From positions 1 through 27,071 of the forward strand of contig UQYA01000014.1 of assembly GCA_900545165.1 (NCBI GenBank): a DNA stretch of 27,071 nucleotides, read 5' to 3'. The stretch comes from an uncultured Collinsella sp. GTDB taxonomy: Bacteria; Actinomycetota; Coriobacteriia; Coriobacteriales; Coriobacteriaceae. Within the stretch, counting starts at the first letter, position 1, and each line of letters begins with the position of its first letter. Below the pieces are notes generated by a model. That model saw only the letters and a list, made by a program, of their open reading frames with translations, was not told the DNA's origin and ran no database searches. The translations under genes were made by a program, and so were the position numbers. Below are positions 7,754-15,760 of this stretch, piece after piece.

Positions 7754-7803
7754 GCGGAAAGCGCATCCCAGAATGGACGTCCAAACTGGGATGCGCTTTC
7801 CGC
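7754..7803. terminator. 18-bp hairpin between convergent thiE and patatin-like gene
   Basis: Perfect 18-bp arms occupy 7754-7771 and 7786-7803, with a 14-base loop that holds the self-complementary TGGACGTCCA. The position, 36 bases after thiE and 20 before the end of the convergent gene, suits a bidirectional terminator. The T-run is short (CTTT within the arm), so termination may be less efficient than at the other terminators here. Confidence 0.75.
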
Positions 7804-7823
7804 CGAGATGGCGGCAGCAGCCT

Positions 7824-8693
7824 CTACCCTGCCAGATATGCCTCCAGTGCCGGCAAGGTCGCCTCCGCATCGCGGCGACCAATCTGGTAGATGCGCTCAA
7901 GTTCATCGGGCTCGCGACACAGCGACGGCACCTTCACCGATTCGCTCGGACGCACCACAAAGATATCGCCGGCGGCCTCACGACGCGCCAAATCATCGAG
8001 CGTGGCATTGTAGACCTCATGCCGATGCTCGAGCGCTGCGACAAACTCCGGATAGTGATGGAACACGCGACGCAGCATGGGCATCACGCTGTTGGGCTGC
8101 TTCACAAAGCCCGCCGGTTGCGTGAGCACCACGATATTGCGGTCATACCCCTGCGCAAACAACCAAGCGCTGGGAATGGAATCAGCCACGCCACCATCCA
8201 GGTACTTGCGGCCCTCAATGGCGACAGGACGCGTCGCCACAGGAATCGCTGACGATGCCCGAATCCACTCGATATCCCTCTCATCGCCATAGGGCAGGTC
8301 GTGGTAGACGGCCTTGCCCGTCTCGATATCGGTACACACGCACGTAAACCGCATGGGGCAGGCGCGATATGTCTCCAGGTCGATGGGATCGCGCTCGATG
8401 GGCACCTCGTGATAAGCAAAGTCGGCATTGAACATATCGCCGGTTCGCAGCCAGCTGGTCACGCTTGCGTAGCGCTTGTCGGCACAATAGGCCTTGTTGT
8501 AGCGAATGGCGCGGCCGATCTGGCGCGATTTAAAGTTGTAGCCAAACGCCGCGCCCGCCGAGACACCCACCATATGGTCGCAAGTTAAGCCGTGCTCCAT
8601 CCAAACGTCGAGCACGCCCGCCGTATACATACCGCGGTAGCCGCCTCCCTCGAGTGCCAGCCCCACCGTGCGCGTCGTATTTGACTGTGCCAT
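7824..8693 (-). CDS. Patatin-like phospholipase (YjjU type)
   Basis: A 289-residue patatin-family lipid hydrolase with a Ser-Asp dyad. The oxyanion loop GGGYRG (16-21), the nucleophile elbow GVSAG with S45, and the DGG motif with D166 are all intact. Length and the C-terminal extension fit the bacterial YjjU-like group. There is no signal peptide or membrane anchor, so it is predicted cytoplasmic, acting on phospholipids or acyl esters; the natural substrate is unknown. ATG 8693 is preceded by GGACGGAGA at suitable spacing. It converges on the thiamine operon and shares a 323-base divergent intergenic region with the GGDEF-EAL gene. Confidence 0.9.
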   Translation of the reverse strand: MAQSNTTRTVGLALEGGGYRGMYTAGVLDVWMEHGLTCDHMVGVSAGAAFGYNFKSRQIGRAIRYNKAYCADKRYASVTSWLRTGDMFNADFAYHEVPIERDPIDLETYRACPMRFTCVCTDIETGKAVYHDLPYGDERDIEWIRASSAIPVATRPVAIEGRKYLDGGVADSIPSAWLFAQGYDRNIVVLTQPAGFVKQPNSVMPMLRRVFHHYPEFVAALEHRHEVYNATLDDLARREAAGDIFVVRPSESVKVPSLCREPDELERIYQIGRRDAEATLPALEAYLAG

Positions 8694-9016
8694 GCGACCA
8701 TCTCCGTCCCCACAAATTCAAACGGGACAAGTATACCCGTCAACATATATCGTCCCAGTCGCATTTTTATCGAACATCGCATCGTCGCGCTACCGCTTGT
8801 CGAATAATAGCCGCCCACAGCATGTGCACCCATATATAATTGTGCACTATTGTTTACACTACTCAGCTGTTATCAACAGCGAACATTAGCCGGCAAATTA
8901 ACTCAACAACGCGGCAAGGCGGGGCCTGGATACATGCAAAGCGCTGAGCAACGATGCATGTACACAACGAGCTCGCCCGACGCAATCCGCCCCGACCTCA
9001 GAAAGCCGCTTAGAAC
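8694..9016. other. Divergent intergenic region with operator-like repeats
   Basis: This 323-base gap separates the patatin-like gene from the GGDEF-EAL gene. It is AT-rich in the middle and holds TGTGCAC twice (8823-8829 and 8841-8847, 18 bases apart) flanking TATAAT (8835-8840). An inverted repeat GCTGTT-ATC-AACAGC lies at 8866-8880. On the minus strand TTGATA (8871-8876) and AACAAT (8849-8854), 16 bases apart, could be a promoter for the patatin gene. No coding frame with a good ribosome-binding site was found. Confidence 0.4.
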
Positions 9017-11734
9017 ATGGATACTGTCAGCAATTACACCGAAACGCTCGAAAAGACCATCCGTGACCTTCTCGAGCGGCAGGAAGATCTGATCAGGGCT
9101 GCCTTTACCGACCAGCTTACTGGGCTTGGCAACCGCGGCGGCTTTGCCCGTTCCCTCGAGGAGCTCTGGGAGCAGGACGCCCCCGTTACCATGGCGTTCA
9201 TCGATATCGACAATCTCAAGCACTGCAACGACGTCTTTGGACATGACGAGGGCAACCGCTATATCTTGCAGGTAAGTCTCTATCTTAATCTGTATATGAA
9301 GGTGGGCGAAGCGGCGTTTCGCATAGGCGGCGACGAGTTTGCCATCCTATCTACGATTGCAACCGAGGACGACCTCGCCGAACGTCTGAAACACTGCCGA
9401 ACGGTTCTGCTCAAAAACAACGATTCCGAGATGCCCCACTCGTTTAGCTACGGAGTGTCACATGCCGACCCCGCCCTGGGCGAAGCTTCCAATCGCATGA
9501 CGCTCGATGCCGACCATCGCATGTACGACTACAAGCTACGTCATGCCATGCACCTCGATCGACGCAATATCACGCAAGTTCACGCCGACGACTTCGAAAT
9601 AAGCGATCGAATTTTTGACGCCTTTTCGATGCTCAATGAGGGCCGATATTTCTTTATCGAGAACTTGGACAAACATCGCACCCTTTGGTCACAAGGTGCC
9701 TTGCGCGATCTTGGCCTTCCCTCGGAGCACATAGACAACTGTCGCGATTACTGGAAAACGCGCGTCCATCCCGACGACCTTGAGGCCTGCATCAACGACA
9801 TCGACCAAGTCTACAACGGCACCAAGCACCGTCGCGTCATGCAGTATCGTGTGCGCAACGCCACAGGCGACTACGTCCTTTGCCGTGCTCGCGGGTTTCG
9901 TATCGACGGCGACGGAAATGTCCCCTCGCTCTATGTCGGCGAGCTCGTCAACCACTCACTTGCCGAAACCGTCGACGCCGCCACAGGCCTCGGAACGCAG
10001 CGCATGCTGGCCAACGCCATCGACGCCTGCCGCCGCGATCGTTGCGAGACAGGGCTTATAGCGGTGCGCGTTCGTGGCACGACAAAGCTCAACGAGCTCT
10101 ACGGGGCCGAGGCCGTCGACAACATGCTTGCCGAATACGCAGGCCGTATGCTGTCGATCACTCGCGGCAGGAGCCGGGTCTACCGTTCACGAAGCGTTCA
10201 GTTCGTCGTGCTCAGCAACGACCTAGACCACGAGGCATTCGAGCAACTGACCCGCCACCTTAAAGAGGCCGTTTTCGCTCCTGTTCGAATCGCAGGCGAC
10301 ACCATTACTCCCGTCTGCCTTGTCGTCCCGGCCTTTTACGAGCACTTAACCCATCAAGCGACCGCCGTTTTAGGCGAACTCAACCGTCGCCTTCGCACGG
10401 CCGGCGGACTTGTTCCCAACGACAGCCTCCCCATACCCGAGGCTGAGCGCAAAAGCGCCATCGCCGAACGTATCGACTCGCTCACGGGTCTCTATCGACC
10501 CAGCGAGTTTATGCGGCGCGCCAACGCTTTTCTCGAGGCAAGACGCGACGGCGCCTGGTGCATCGCCACGGTCGACATGGGCCACATGCGCCTGTTTAAC
10601 GAATGGTATGGACAGGCCGAAGGCGACCGCCTGCTTGCCGATGTGGGCACGGTCCTCAAGGACATCGAGAATGCCGACATGGGCGTCGCAGGGTACTGGG
10701 GCCAAGATGACTTTTGCGTACTCATCCCCTTTAAGCACATCACCGTCCATCAAATCTACAACCGCGTTCGCGAGGCAGTAGCCAGGTATGATGGCGGCGT
10801 AGGTTTTTGGCCGTCCATGGGCGTTTACCCCATCGATTCCAATGAGGAGATCACCATCGATGCGCAGGCAAAGGCCATGTTTACCAATCGGCGCGCAAAA
10901 AACGACTTTAAGGAGCGCATTGCCATTTTTTGCCCCGAGGAGTACAAGCGCGAAATCGTGTTCAACCGCACGCTGACCGAATTCCAGTACGCGCTGTCAA
11001 ATGGTCGCATCACGTACTATCTTCAGCCCCAGGTCGATATGGAAACCGGCGAGATTATTGGCGCCGAAGCACTCACCCGCTGGATTAACAAGGACGGCTC
11101 TCTCATTTCGCCCGCAACGTTTATCCCCGCACTCGAGGAAAGCGGCTTTGTAGTGACGCTCGACAAATATGTTTGGCAGGGCGTCGCCATGTGGCTCCGC
11201 GAGCGCCTCAATCGAGGACTTCGCGTGGTTCCGATTTCCCTCAATGTGTCGCGCGTAGACATTCTTGCCTGCGATGTCGCCGAGCATATGGGGTCGCTCG
11301 CCGCCCAGTACAACCTGCCGCCCGAACTCATGCACATCGAGATCACCGAGACCGCCTATACCGGAGAGTCCGAGGCCGTGGATAAGCTGACCGCGGATCT
11401 GCACACCCGTGGCTTCTCGACCTACATGGACGATTTTGGCACCGGCCAGTCCACGCTCGCGATGCTCAAGAACGTCAACGTCGACGTCATCAAGCTCGAC
11501 CGCACCTTTGTGCCCACCGACCGCGATCAAGGCCGCAGCACGCAAATCATTTCATCGATGCTCGAAATGGCGCAGTCGCTCCATCTGCCCGTCGTGGTCG
11601 AAGGCGTCGAGACAAATGAGCAGGCGAACATGCTACGACAAATGGGCGCCCGCTACGCTCAGGGCTTCCTCTACTACCGCCCCATGCAGGCGAAGGATTT
11701 TGAGGCATTGCTCGATGGCGGCAATAACAACTGA
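9017..11734 (+). CDS. Multidomain c-di-GMP protein: GGDEF-PAS-GGDEF*-GGDEF*-EAL
   Basis: A 905-residue soluble signalling protein. A short N-terminal helix leads to GGDEF domain 1, with an intact GGDEF at 104-108 and substrate residues in FIDIDNLKHCNDVFGHDEGN; no RxxD inhibitory site precedes it. A PAS-like domain follows at about 197-312. The second cyclase-like domain has SRSVQF (391-396), and the third has GQDDF (562-566), where the active motif should be; both are probably inactive. The C-terminal EAL domain starts near residue 665, with EAL at 684-686 and LNVS, EITE, DDFGTG, IKLDR, VEGVE and AQGF, so phosphodiesterase activity is likely. No transmembrane helix is seen. A TAG at 9011-9013 fixes the start at ATG 9017; its ribosome-binding site is weak. 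The next gene is a shorter paralogue. Confidence 0.93.
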   Translation: MDTVSNYTETLEKTIRDLLERQEDLIRAAFTDQLTGLGNRGGFARSLEELWEQDAPVTMAFIDIDNLKHCNDVFGHDEGNRYILQVSLYLNLYMKVGEAAFRIGGDEFAILSTIATEDDLAERLKHCRTVLLKNNDSEMPHSFSYGVSHADPALGEASNRMTLDADHRMYDYKLRHAMHLDRRNITQVHADDFEISDRIFDAFSMLNEGRYFFIENLDKHRTLWSQGALRDLGLPSEHIDNCRDYWKTRVHPDDLEACINDIDQVYNGTKHRRVMQYRVRNATGDYVLCRARGFRIDGDGNVPSLYVGELVNHSLAETVDAATGLGTQRMLANAIDACRRDRCETGLIAVRVRGTTKLNELYGAEAVDNMLAEYAGRMLSITRGRSRVYRSRSVQFVVLSNDLDHEAFEQLTRHLKEAVFAPVRIAGDTITPVCLVVPAFYEHLTHQATAVLGELNRRLRTAGGLVPNDSLPIPEAERKSAIAERIDSLTGLYRPSEFMRRANAFLEARRDGAWCIATVDMGHMRLFNEWYGQAEGDRLLADVGTVLKDIENADMGVAGYWGQDDFCVLIPFKHITVHQIYNRVREAVARYDGGVGFWPSMGVYPIDSNEEITIDAQAKAMFTNRRAKNDFKERIAIFCPEEYKREIVFNRTLTEFQYALSNGRITYYLQPQVDMETGEIIGAEALTRWINKDGSLISPATFIPALEESGFVVTLDKYVWQGVAMWLRERLNRGLRVVPISLNVSRVDILACDVAEHMGSLAAQYNLPPELMHIEITETAYTGESEAVDKLTADLHTRGFSTYMDDFGTGQSTLAMLKNVNVDVIKLDRTFVPTDRDQGRSTQIISSMLEMAQSLHLPVVVEGVETNEQANMLRQMGARYAQGFLYYRPMQAKDFEALLDGGNNN

Positions 11735-11764
11735 TACGCTCGCGCGCAAAACGCCACCGTCGAA

Positions 11765-11823
11765 GGGGATATTTGTCTCCATTAGCTAACTTATATCCCC
11801 AATTCAAACCGAATTGGGGATAT
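11765..11823. repeat. 13-bp inverted repeat with three GGGGATAT copies between the GGDEF genes
   Basis: ATATCCCCAATTC (11793-11805) and GAATTGGGGATAT (11811-11823) form a perfect 13-bp hairpin with a 5-base loop. A further GGGGATAT lies at 11765-11772. No T-run follows the stem. The hairpin ends at a TATGAT (11821-11826), a possible -10 for the second GGDEF gene. It may be an operator, an mRNA stability hairpin or a weak terminator for the first gene. Confidence 0.5.
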
Positions 11824-11861
11824 GATACAAACCGTTGTTCCGCCCAAGGAGGTTATCCATC

Positions 11862-13391
11862 ATGAACGAGTCGTATCGCCTGGGCGAGCAATCGATTATT
11901 GCCTATCTTCAGCGACTTGCGAACGGCGTCTCGACCGCCGAACTCGATGTTGCCGCGCTGCCTGCTGGGCTACGCGCCGTTGGCGAGCAACTGCAAAAGA
12001 CGCATGCCATCCTGCAACAAGAGCGCCAGCTGCTTGAGCGCAACGCCTATATCGATCCGCTCACCAACTTGGGCAACCGCAACGGATTCGACCGTCACGT
12101 CGAGCAACTCTGGCGCAAAGGCGACCCCTTCACCTGCGCCTATATTGACATCGACCATCTCAAGCATTGCAATGATAGGTTTGGCCACGCCGAAGGCAAT
12201 CGCTATATTCTGAGCATCTGCCGCACGCTCTCCGAAACCATGGAGCACGATGAGATGCTGTTCCGTATCGGTGGAGACGAGTTTGTGCTCATCTCGCTCT
12301 CCGCAAACGAGATTGAACTCGAGCAGCGCTTGGAGCAGGTACGTACCAGGCTGATCGAGGCGAGCTCAGGTGGCAAGGCGCCCATGATCGGCAGCTTTAG
12401 CTTTGGCTGCTCGCGCGTCGATCCACTTGCTGGCGACACGCGTCGCCAGATGACAATGGATGCCGATCGCAAGATGTATCGCTATAAGCTTATGCATCGT
12501 GTGCAGCAACCGAAAGACGATGACGCGCCGCAACGCCCAATCGTCGATCAGCTTCCCTGCAACGACCGGGTGTTCCAAGCGATCTCCATGAGCTCCGAGA
12601 CGCGCTATCCGTTTATCCTCAATCTCGATACGGGAGAATCGCAATGGTCGGTTAACGCCGTGCGCGATTTTGACCTGCCCTCCCAGCACCCTTTTAACTC
12701 ACTCGACATGTGGCTCGCCCGCGTTCATCCCGAGGACCGCGACAACGTACGTGTCGAGCTCGACATGGTGATAAACGGCACGTGGCACTTCCACTACATG
12801 CAGTATCGCGTAATGGATGCCACCGGAAAATACGTGCTTTGCGACTGCACGGGCTACCGCTTGGACGGCACCGATACCGAGCCCGGCATGTATGTGGGCA
12901 TTATCATCAACCGAAGCTTGGCAGATACGACCGATTCCGTGACCGGCTTGGGCGATATTCACGCCCTGGTCAACGCCATTGGCGAAATGCGTCGCGTGGC
13001 GCGCAAGGCAGGCTTTATTGCCATTAAGGTCGACGATATCGCCGAAGTCAATGCCCGCTTTGGATTCGATGCAGGCGACCGCGTGCTCGCCGAAAGCGCC
13101 GCCTGCCTCATGGATTGTTCGCGCGGCAAGGGTCGCCTGTTCCGCTCGACGGGACCAATGTTCGTGGCGCTTTTCGATGAGCTCGGCCCCGAGGCAATCG
13201 ACGAGCTCGCAAACGAAATCGAACGATTCCTGGGTTCTCCCGTGCTCATCGGCTCGCTTGAATATCAGCCGCCCATTCGCGTGGCCACGCTCCATCTGAA
13301 CAGCGTTGACCGACAGCCCGTTTCCATTTTGAACGAGCTCAAAGCGTTGCTCGGGAAAGCCGTGCAGGTGCCAGGTACCAAACTGGATTAG
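11862..13391 (+). CDS. Diguanylate cyclase: GGDEF-PAS-degenerate GGDEF
   Basis: A 509-residue paralogue of the preceding protein without the third GGDEF and EAL parts. An N-terminal helical region of about 55 residues (LQKTHAILQQERQLLERNAY) leads to an intact GGDEF domain (motif 137-141; YIDIDHLKHCNDRFGHAEGN). A PAS-like domain follows (about 235-350, HPEDRDNVRVELD), then a degenerate cyclase domain with STGPMF (429-434) in place of GGDEF. It is predicted to make c-di-GMP from two GTP. The start is ATG 11862, 9 bases after AAGGAGG, not the upstream in-frame ATG 11835, which lacks a site. No membrane segment is visible. It may share transcription with the upstream gene or use its own promoter in the 127-base gap. 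Confidence 0.92.
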   Translation: MNESYRLGEQSIIAYLQRLANGVSTAELDVAALPAGLRAVGEQLQKTHAILQQERQLLERNAYIDPLTNLGNRNGFDRHVEQLWRKGDPFTCAYIDIDHLKHCNDRFGHAEGNRYILSICRTLSETMEHDEMLFRIGGDEFVLISLSANEIELEQRLEQVRTRLIEASSGGKAPMIGSFSFGCSRVDPLAGDTRRQMTMDADRKMYRYKLMHRVQQPKDDDAPQRPIVDQLPCNDRVFQAISMSSETRYPFILNLDTGESQWSVNAVRDFDLPSQHPFNSLDMWLARVHPEDRDNVRVELDMVINGTWHFHYMQYRVMDATGKYVLCDCTGYRLDGTDTEPGMYVGIIINRSLADTTDSVTGLGDIHALVNAIGEMRRVARKAGFIAIKVDDIAEVNARFGFDAGDRVLAESAACLMDCSRGKGRLFRSTGPMFVALFDELGPEAIDELANEIERFLGSPVLIGSLEYQPPIRVATLHLNSVDRQPVSILNELKALLGKAVQVPGTKLD

Positions 13392-13465
13392 CACCGCGCC
13401 CGCGCCGCCTCCCCCATCGTGCGATAATCCTCTGCAGAAGTCACCAAAAGCAGAGGGAGTTTGTG

Positions 13466-14089
13466 ATGAAGGTTCTTTTGGTCAATGGCAGCCCCAAGGC
13501 AAACGGCAACACCGCCCGCGCACTCGCCGAGGTCGCCGAGCAGCTCAATGCCGAAGGCATTGATACCGAGGTGTTTCAGCTGGGCGCCAAGCCCATTCGC
13601 GATTGCATCGGTTGCGGCCAGTGCGGCAAGCTTGGCGGTCGCTGCACCTTTGACGATGACGTAGTGAACGAGCTCATCGCTGCCGCCGAGCAGGCAGATG
13701 GCTTTGTTTTTGGCTCACCTGTCTACTATGCGCACCCCAGCGGCCGCATCCTTTCGGCCCTCGATCGCGCCTTCTATGCCGGCAGCAAGGCCTTTGCGCA
13801 CAAGCCGGGCGCTGCCATCGCCGTCGCCCGTCGCGGCGGCACGTCGACGACCTTCGACGTACTCAACAAGTACTTCACCATCAACCAGATGCCCGTGGTT
13901 GCCTCCACGTACTGGAACAACGTGTTTGGTCGCGTGCCCGGCGACGCCAATGGGGACGCCGAGGGCCTTGCCACCATGCGCAACATCGGCAAAAACATGG
14001 CCTGGCTCCTTCGCTGTATCGAGGCAGGACAGGCCGCCGGCATCAACGCACCCGAGGCAGATCGAGCAACGACCAACTTCATCAGGTAG
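13466..14089 (+). CDS. Flavodoxin-fold NAD(P)H-dependent oxidoreductase
   Basis: A 207-residue FMN reductase-type protein. VNGSPKANGNTARAL is the FMN phosphate-binding loop, and FGSPVYYAHPSG is the second flavin loop typical of the NADPH-dependent FMN reductase/iron-sulfur flavoprotein group. Between them lies a cysteine cluster C47, C50, C53 and C60 (CIGCGQC...GGRC), the spacing used in iron-sulfur flavoprotein relatives, so an Fe-S or disulfide site is possible. Starts GTG 13463 and ATG 13466 overlap; ATG is preferred, with GAGGGAG 6 bases upstream. GATAAT near 13424 may be its -10. The ArsC-like gene follows 17 bases after the stop, suggesting a redox-linked pair. The electron acceptor is unknown. 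Confidence 0.87.
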   Translation: MKVLLVNGSPKANGNTARALAEVAEQLNAEGIDTEVFQLGAKPIRDCIGCGQCGKLGGRCTFDDDVVNELIAAAEQADGFVFGSPVYYAHPSGRILSALDRAFYAGSKAFAHKPGAAIAVARRGGTSTTFDVLNKYFTINQMPVVASTYWNNVFGRVPGDANGDAEGLATMRNIGKNMAWLLRCIEAGQAAGINAPEADRATTNFIR

Positions 14090-14106
14090 AACGGCGGAAC
14101 AAATAC

Positions 14107-14448
14107 ATGAACGTGCAGATTTTTGGCACCAAAAAGTCCTTCGATACCAAGAAGGCGCAGCGCTTTTTTAAGGAGCGCCGCATTAAGGTGCAGTTTATTG
14201 ACCTTAAGGAAAAGGAGATGAGCAAGGGCGAGCTCACGAGCGTGATGCAGGCGGTCGGCGGCATCGACAAGCTGCTCAATCCCAAAACCAAGGACGAGGA
14301 GACGCTCGCGCTCATCCAGCACCTTACCCCCAGTCAGCGCTTCGACAAGCTGCTCGAGAACCAGCAGGTTCTAGCCGAGCCCATCGTGCGCAACGGCAAA
14401 AAGGCCACCGTCGGTTATTGCCCCGATGTATGGGGAGCCTGGGAGTAG
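14107..14448 (+). CDS. ArsC/Spx-family protein lacking the usual cysteine
   Basis: A 113-residue thioredoxin-fold protein of the ArsC/Spx/YffB family. The start IFGTKKSFDTKKAQRFF and the later PKTKDEE, LTPSQRFDKLLENQQVLAEPIVRNGK and TVGYCPDVW match this family in length and layout. Family members carry a catalytic Cys in the first loop (such as KNCDT or CSTC). Here the codons read K-S-F-D-T, with Ser11 and no Cys in the loop; the only Cys is near the C-terminus. It is therefore unlikely to be a working arsenate reductase. It may be a binding or regulatory relative. It follows the flavodoxin-like gene by 17 bases, with GGCGGA upstream as ribosome-binding site. No arsenic genes are nearby. Confidence 0.83.
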   Translation: MNVQIFGTKKSFDTKKAQRFFKERRIKVQFIDLKEKEMSKGELTSVMQAVGGIDKLLNPKTKDEETLALIQHLTPSQRFDKLLENQQVLAEPIVRNGKKATVGYCPDVWGAWE

Positions 14449-14449
14449 C

Positions 14450-14479
14450 TTGTGTTATTTGCCGGCGCGTGGGTATAAG
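14450..14479 (+). promoter_or_regulatory. Possible promoter for the CobW-type GTPase gene
   Basis: TTGTGT (14450-14455) and TATAAG (14474-14479) are separated by 18 bases, about 55 bases before the GTPase start. A similar GGCATAAGAT follows 17 bases later. This is a pattern match only. Confidence 0.3.
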
Positions 14480-14534
14480 AGCAGGCGTTTGGCATAAGAT
14501 TCAACTGTAAGCCATGTCTAACAAAGGAGGGCAC

Positions 14535-15665
14535 ATGCCCAACAAACCCGTGAAGATCATCATGCTTACCGGATACCTCGGTGCCGGCAAGACCACGCTG
14601 CTCAACCACATCCTCGCTAACGACGGCGGCATCCGCGCCGCCGTGATCGTCAACGACATCGGCGAGATCAACGTCGACGCCAGCCTTATCGCCGACGGTG
14701 GCCTTTCCGAGACCGACGACCTCATCCCGCTCACCAACGGCTGCATCTGCTGCACGCTTTCGGACGACCTTGCCAACCAGCTGCAGGGCATCGCCGATTC
14801 GGGCAACTTCGACTACATCATCATCGAGGCATCGGGTATTTGCGAGCCTATCCCCATCGCCTACACCATCTCGAGCTTCTGCGACGAGGCCAAGGTGGGC
14901 GGCGAGCCCAAGCTCGCGCTCGACAACATCGTGGCCGTGGTCGACTGCGCCCGCATGTACGACGAGTTCAACGGCGGTCGCGACCTGCTGGCAGAGGATA
15001 TCGACGAGGACGACATCGAGAGCCTGCTCATCCAGCAGATCGAGTTCTGCTCCACGCTGATTCTCAACAAGACCGATACCGTGAGCCCTGAGCAGATCGC
15101 CGAGCTCAAGGCCATCGTGCGCAGCCTGCAGAAAGATGCCGTGATCGTCGAGGCCCAAAACGGCGAGGTCCCCATGGAGGAGCTGCTCGACACCGACCGC
15201 TTCGACTTTATGCGCGCCTACAATTCCGCCGCCTGGATCGATGCCATGGAGCATCCCGAGGAGCACGATGACCCTGAGGTGCTCGAGTACGACATCGAGA
15301 CCTTTGTTTACTCGCGCCGCAAGCCGTTTGACCTGCAGAAGTTCACCGATTTTGTTGAGCAGGAGTGGCCCGACGAGGTCATTCGCGTCAAGGGTCCGCT
15401 GTGGCAGACCGGCAATCCGGACATGTGCTACATGTTTGAGCAGGCCGGCCACCAGATGCGCCTGATGGAGAACGGTCTGTTCGTTGACTCCGCGCCCGAG
15501 GGCGAGAAGCAGAAGATCATCGACGAGAACCCCGAGATCATGCAAATTTGGGACGACGAGACGGGCGACCGCATGACGAGCCTGTGCATCATCGGCCGTC
15601 ACATGGACAAGGATGCGCTCATCGCCTCCCTCGATGCCTGCCTGTCCGACTGGCACCGCGCCTAG
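14535..15665 (+). CDS. COG0523/CobW-type GTPase, putative metallochaperone
   Basis: A 376-residue P-loop GTPase. Walker A is GYLGAGKTT (13-21), the metal-binding CxCC signature is CICC (70-73), Walker B is the region around EASGICEP (98-105), and the G4 motif is NKTD (178-181). The C-terminal part is a CobW_C-like domain with RRKPFDLQKF and VIRVKGPLW. Family members use GTP to deliver zinc, cobalt or iron to client enzymes. The client here is not evident; no metalloenzyme gene is adjacent, and no clear Zur box was recognised. ATG 14535 with AAAGGAGGG directly before it is preferred over the in-frame ATG 14514. It ends in a strong terminator, so it is probably monocistronic. Confidence 0.92.
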   Translation: MPNKPVKIIMLTGYLGAGKTTLLNHILANDGGIRAAVIVNDIGEINVDASLIADGGLSETDDLIPLTNGCICCTLSDDLANQLQGIADSGNFDYIIIEASGICEPIPIAYTISSFCDEAKVGGEPKLALDNIVAVVDCARMYDEFNGGRDLLAEDIDEDDIESLLIQQIEFCSTLILNKTDTVSPEQIAELKAIVRSLQKDAVIVEAQNGEVPMEELLDTDRFDFMRAYNSAAWIDAMEHPEEHDDPEVLEYDIETFVYSRRKPFDLQKFTDFVEQEWPDEVIRVKGPLWQTGNPDMCYMFEQAGHQMRLMENGLFVDSAPEGEKQKIIDENPEIMQIWDDETGDRMTSLCIIGRHMDKDALIASLDACLSDWHRA

Positions 15666-15704
15666 GTTTATCCAAGCGGGCATTTTTCCGCCTACGTAGC
15701 CGCT

Positions 15705-15740
15705 AAACCACCACGAAGGTGCCCTTCGTGGTGGTTTTTC
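15705..15740 (+). terminator. Terminator after the COG0523 GTPase
   Basis: AAACCACCACGAAGG (15705-15719) pairs perfectly over 15 bp with CCTTCGTGGTGGTTT (15723-15737) around a 3-base loop and runs into further T residues. It lies 40 bases after the GTPase stop and 20 before trmL. Confidence 0.93.
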
Positions 15741-15760
15741 GTTCTGAGCCAAGGAGATTC

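Noticed and set aside
7754..7803. Insertion-sequence end or CRISPR repeat
   Set aside because: It is a single inverted repeat between convergent genes with no transposase and no repeated spacing; a terminator explains it.
8870..8878. TTATCAACA as a DnaA box or replication origin
   Set aside because: It is a single copy with one mismatch to the consensus, and no dnaA, dnaN or box cluster is present. It fits better as part of a local palindrome.
14107..14448. Working arsenate reductase arsC
   Set aside because: The catalytic Cys is missing and no arsenic transport or regulator genes are nearby.
14415..15752. 445-codon open frame on the minus strand
   Set aside because: It is antisense to the COG0523 GTPase and crosses the terminator; its composition is that of a shadow frame.
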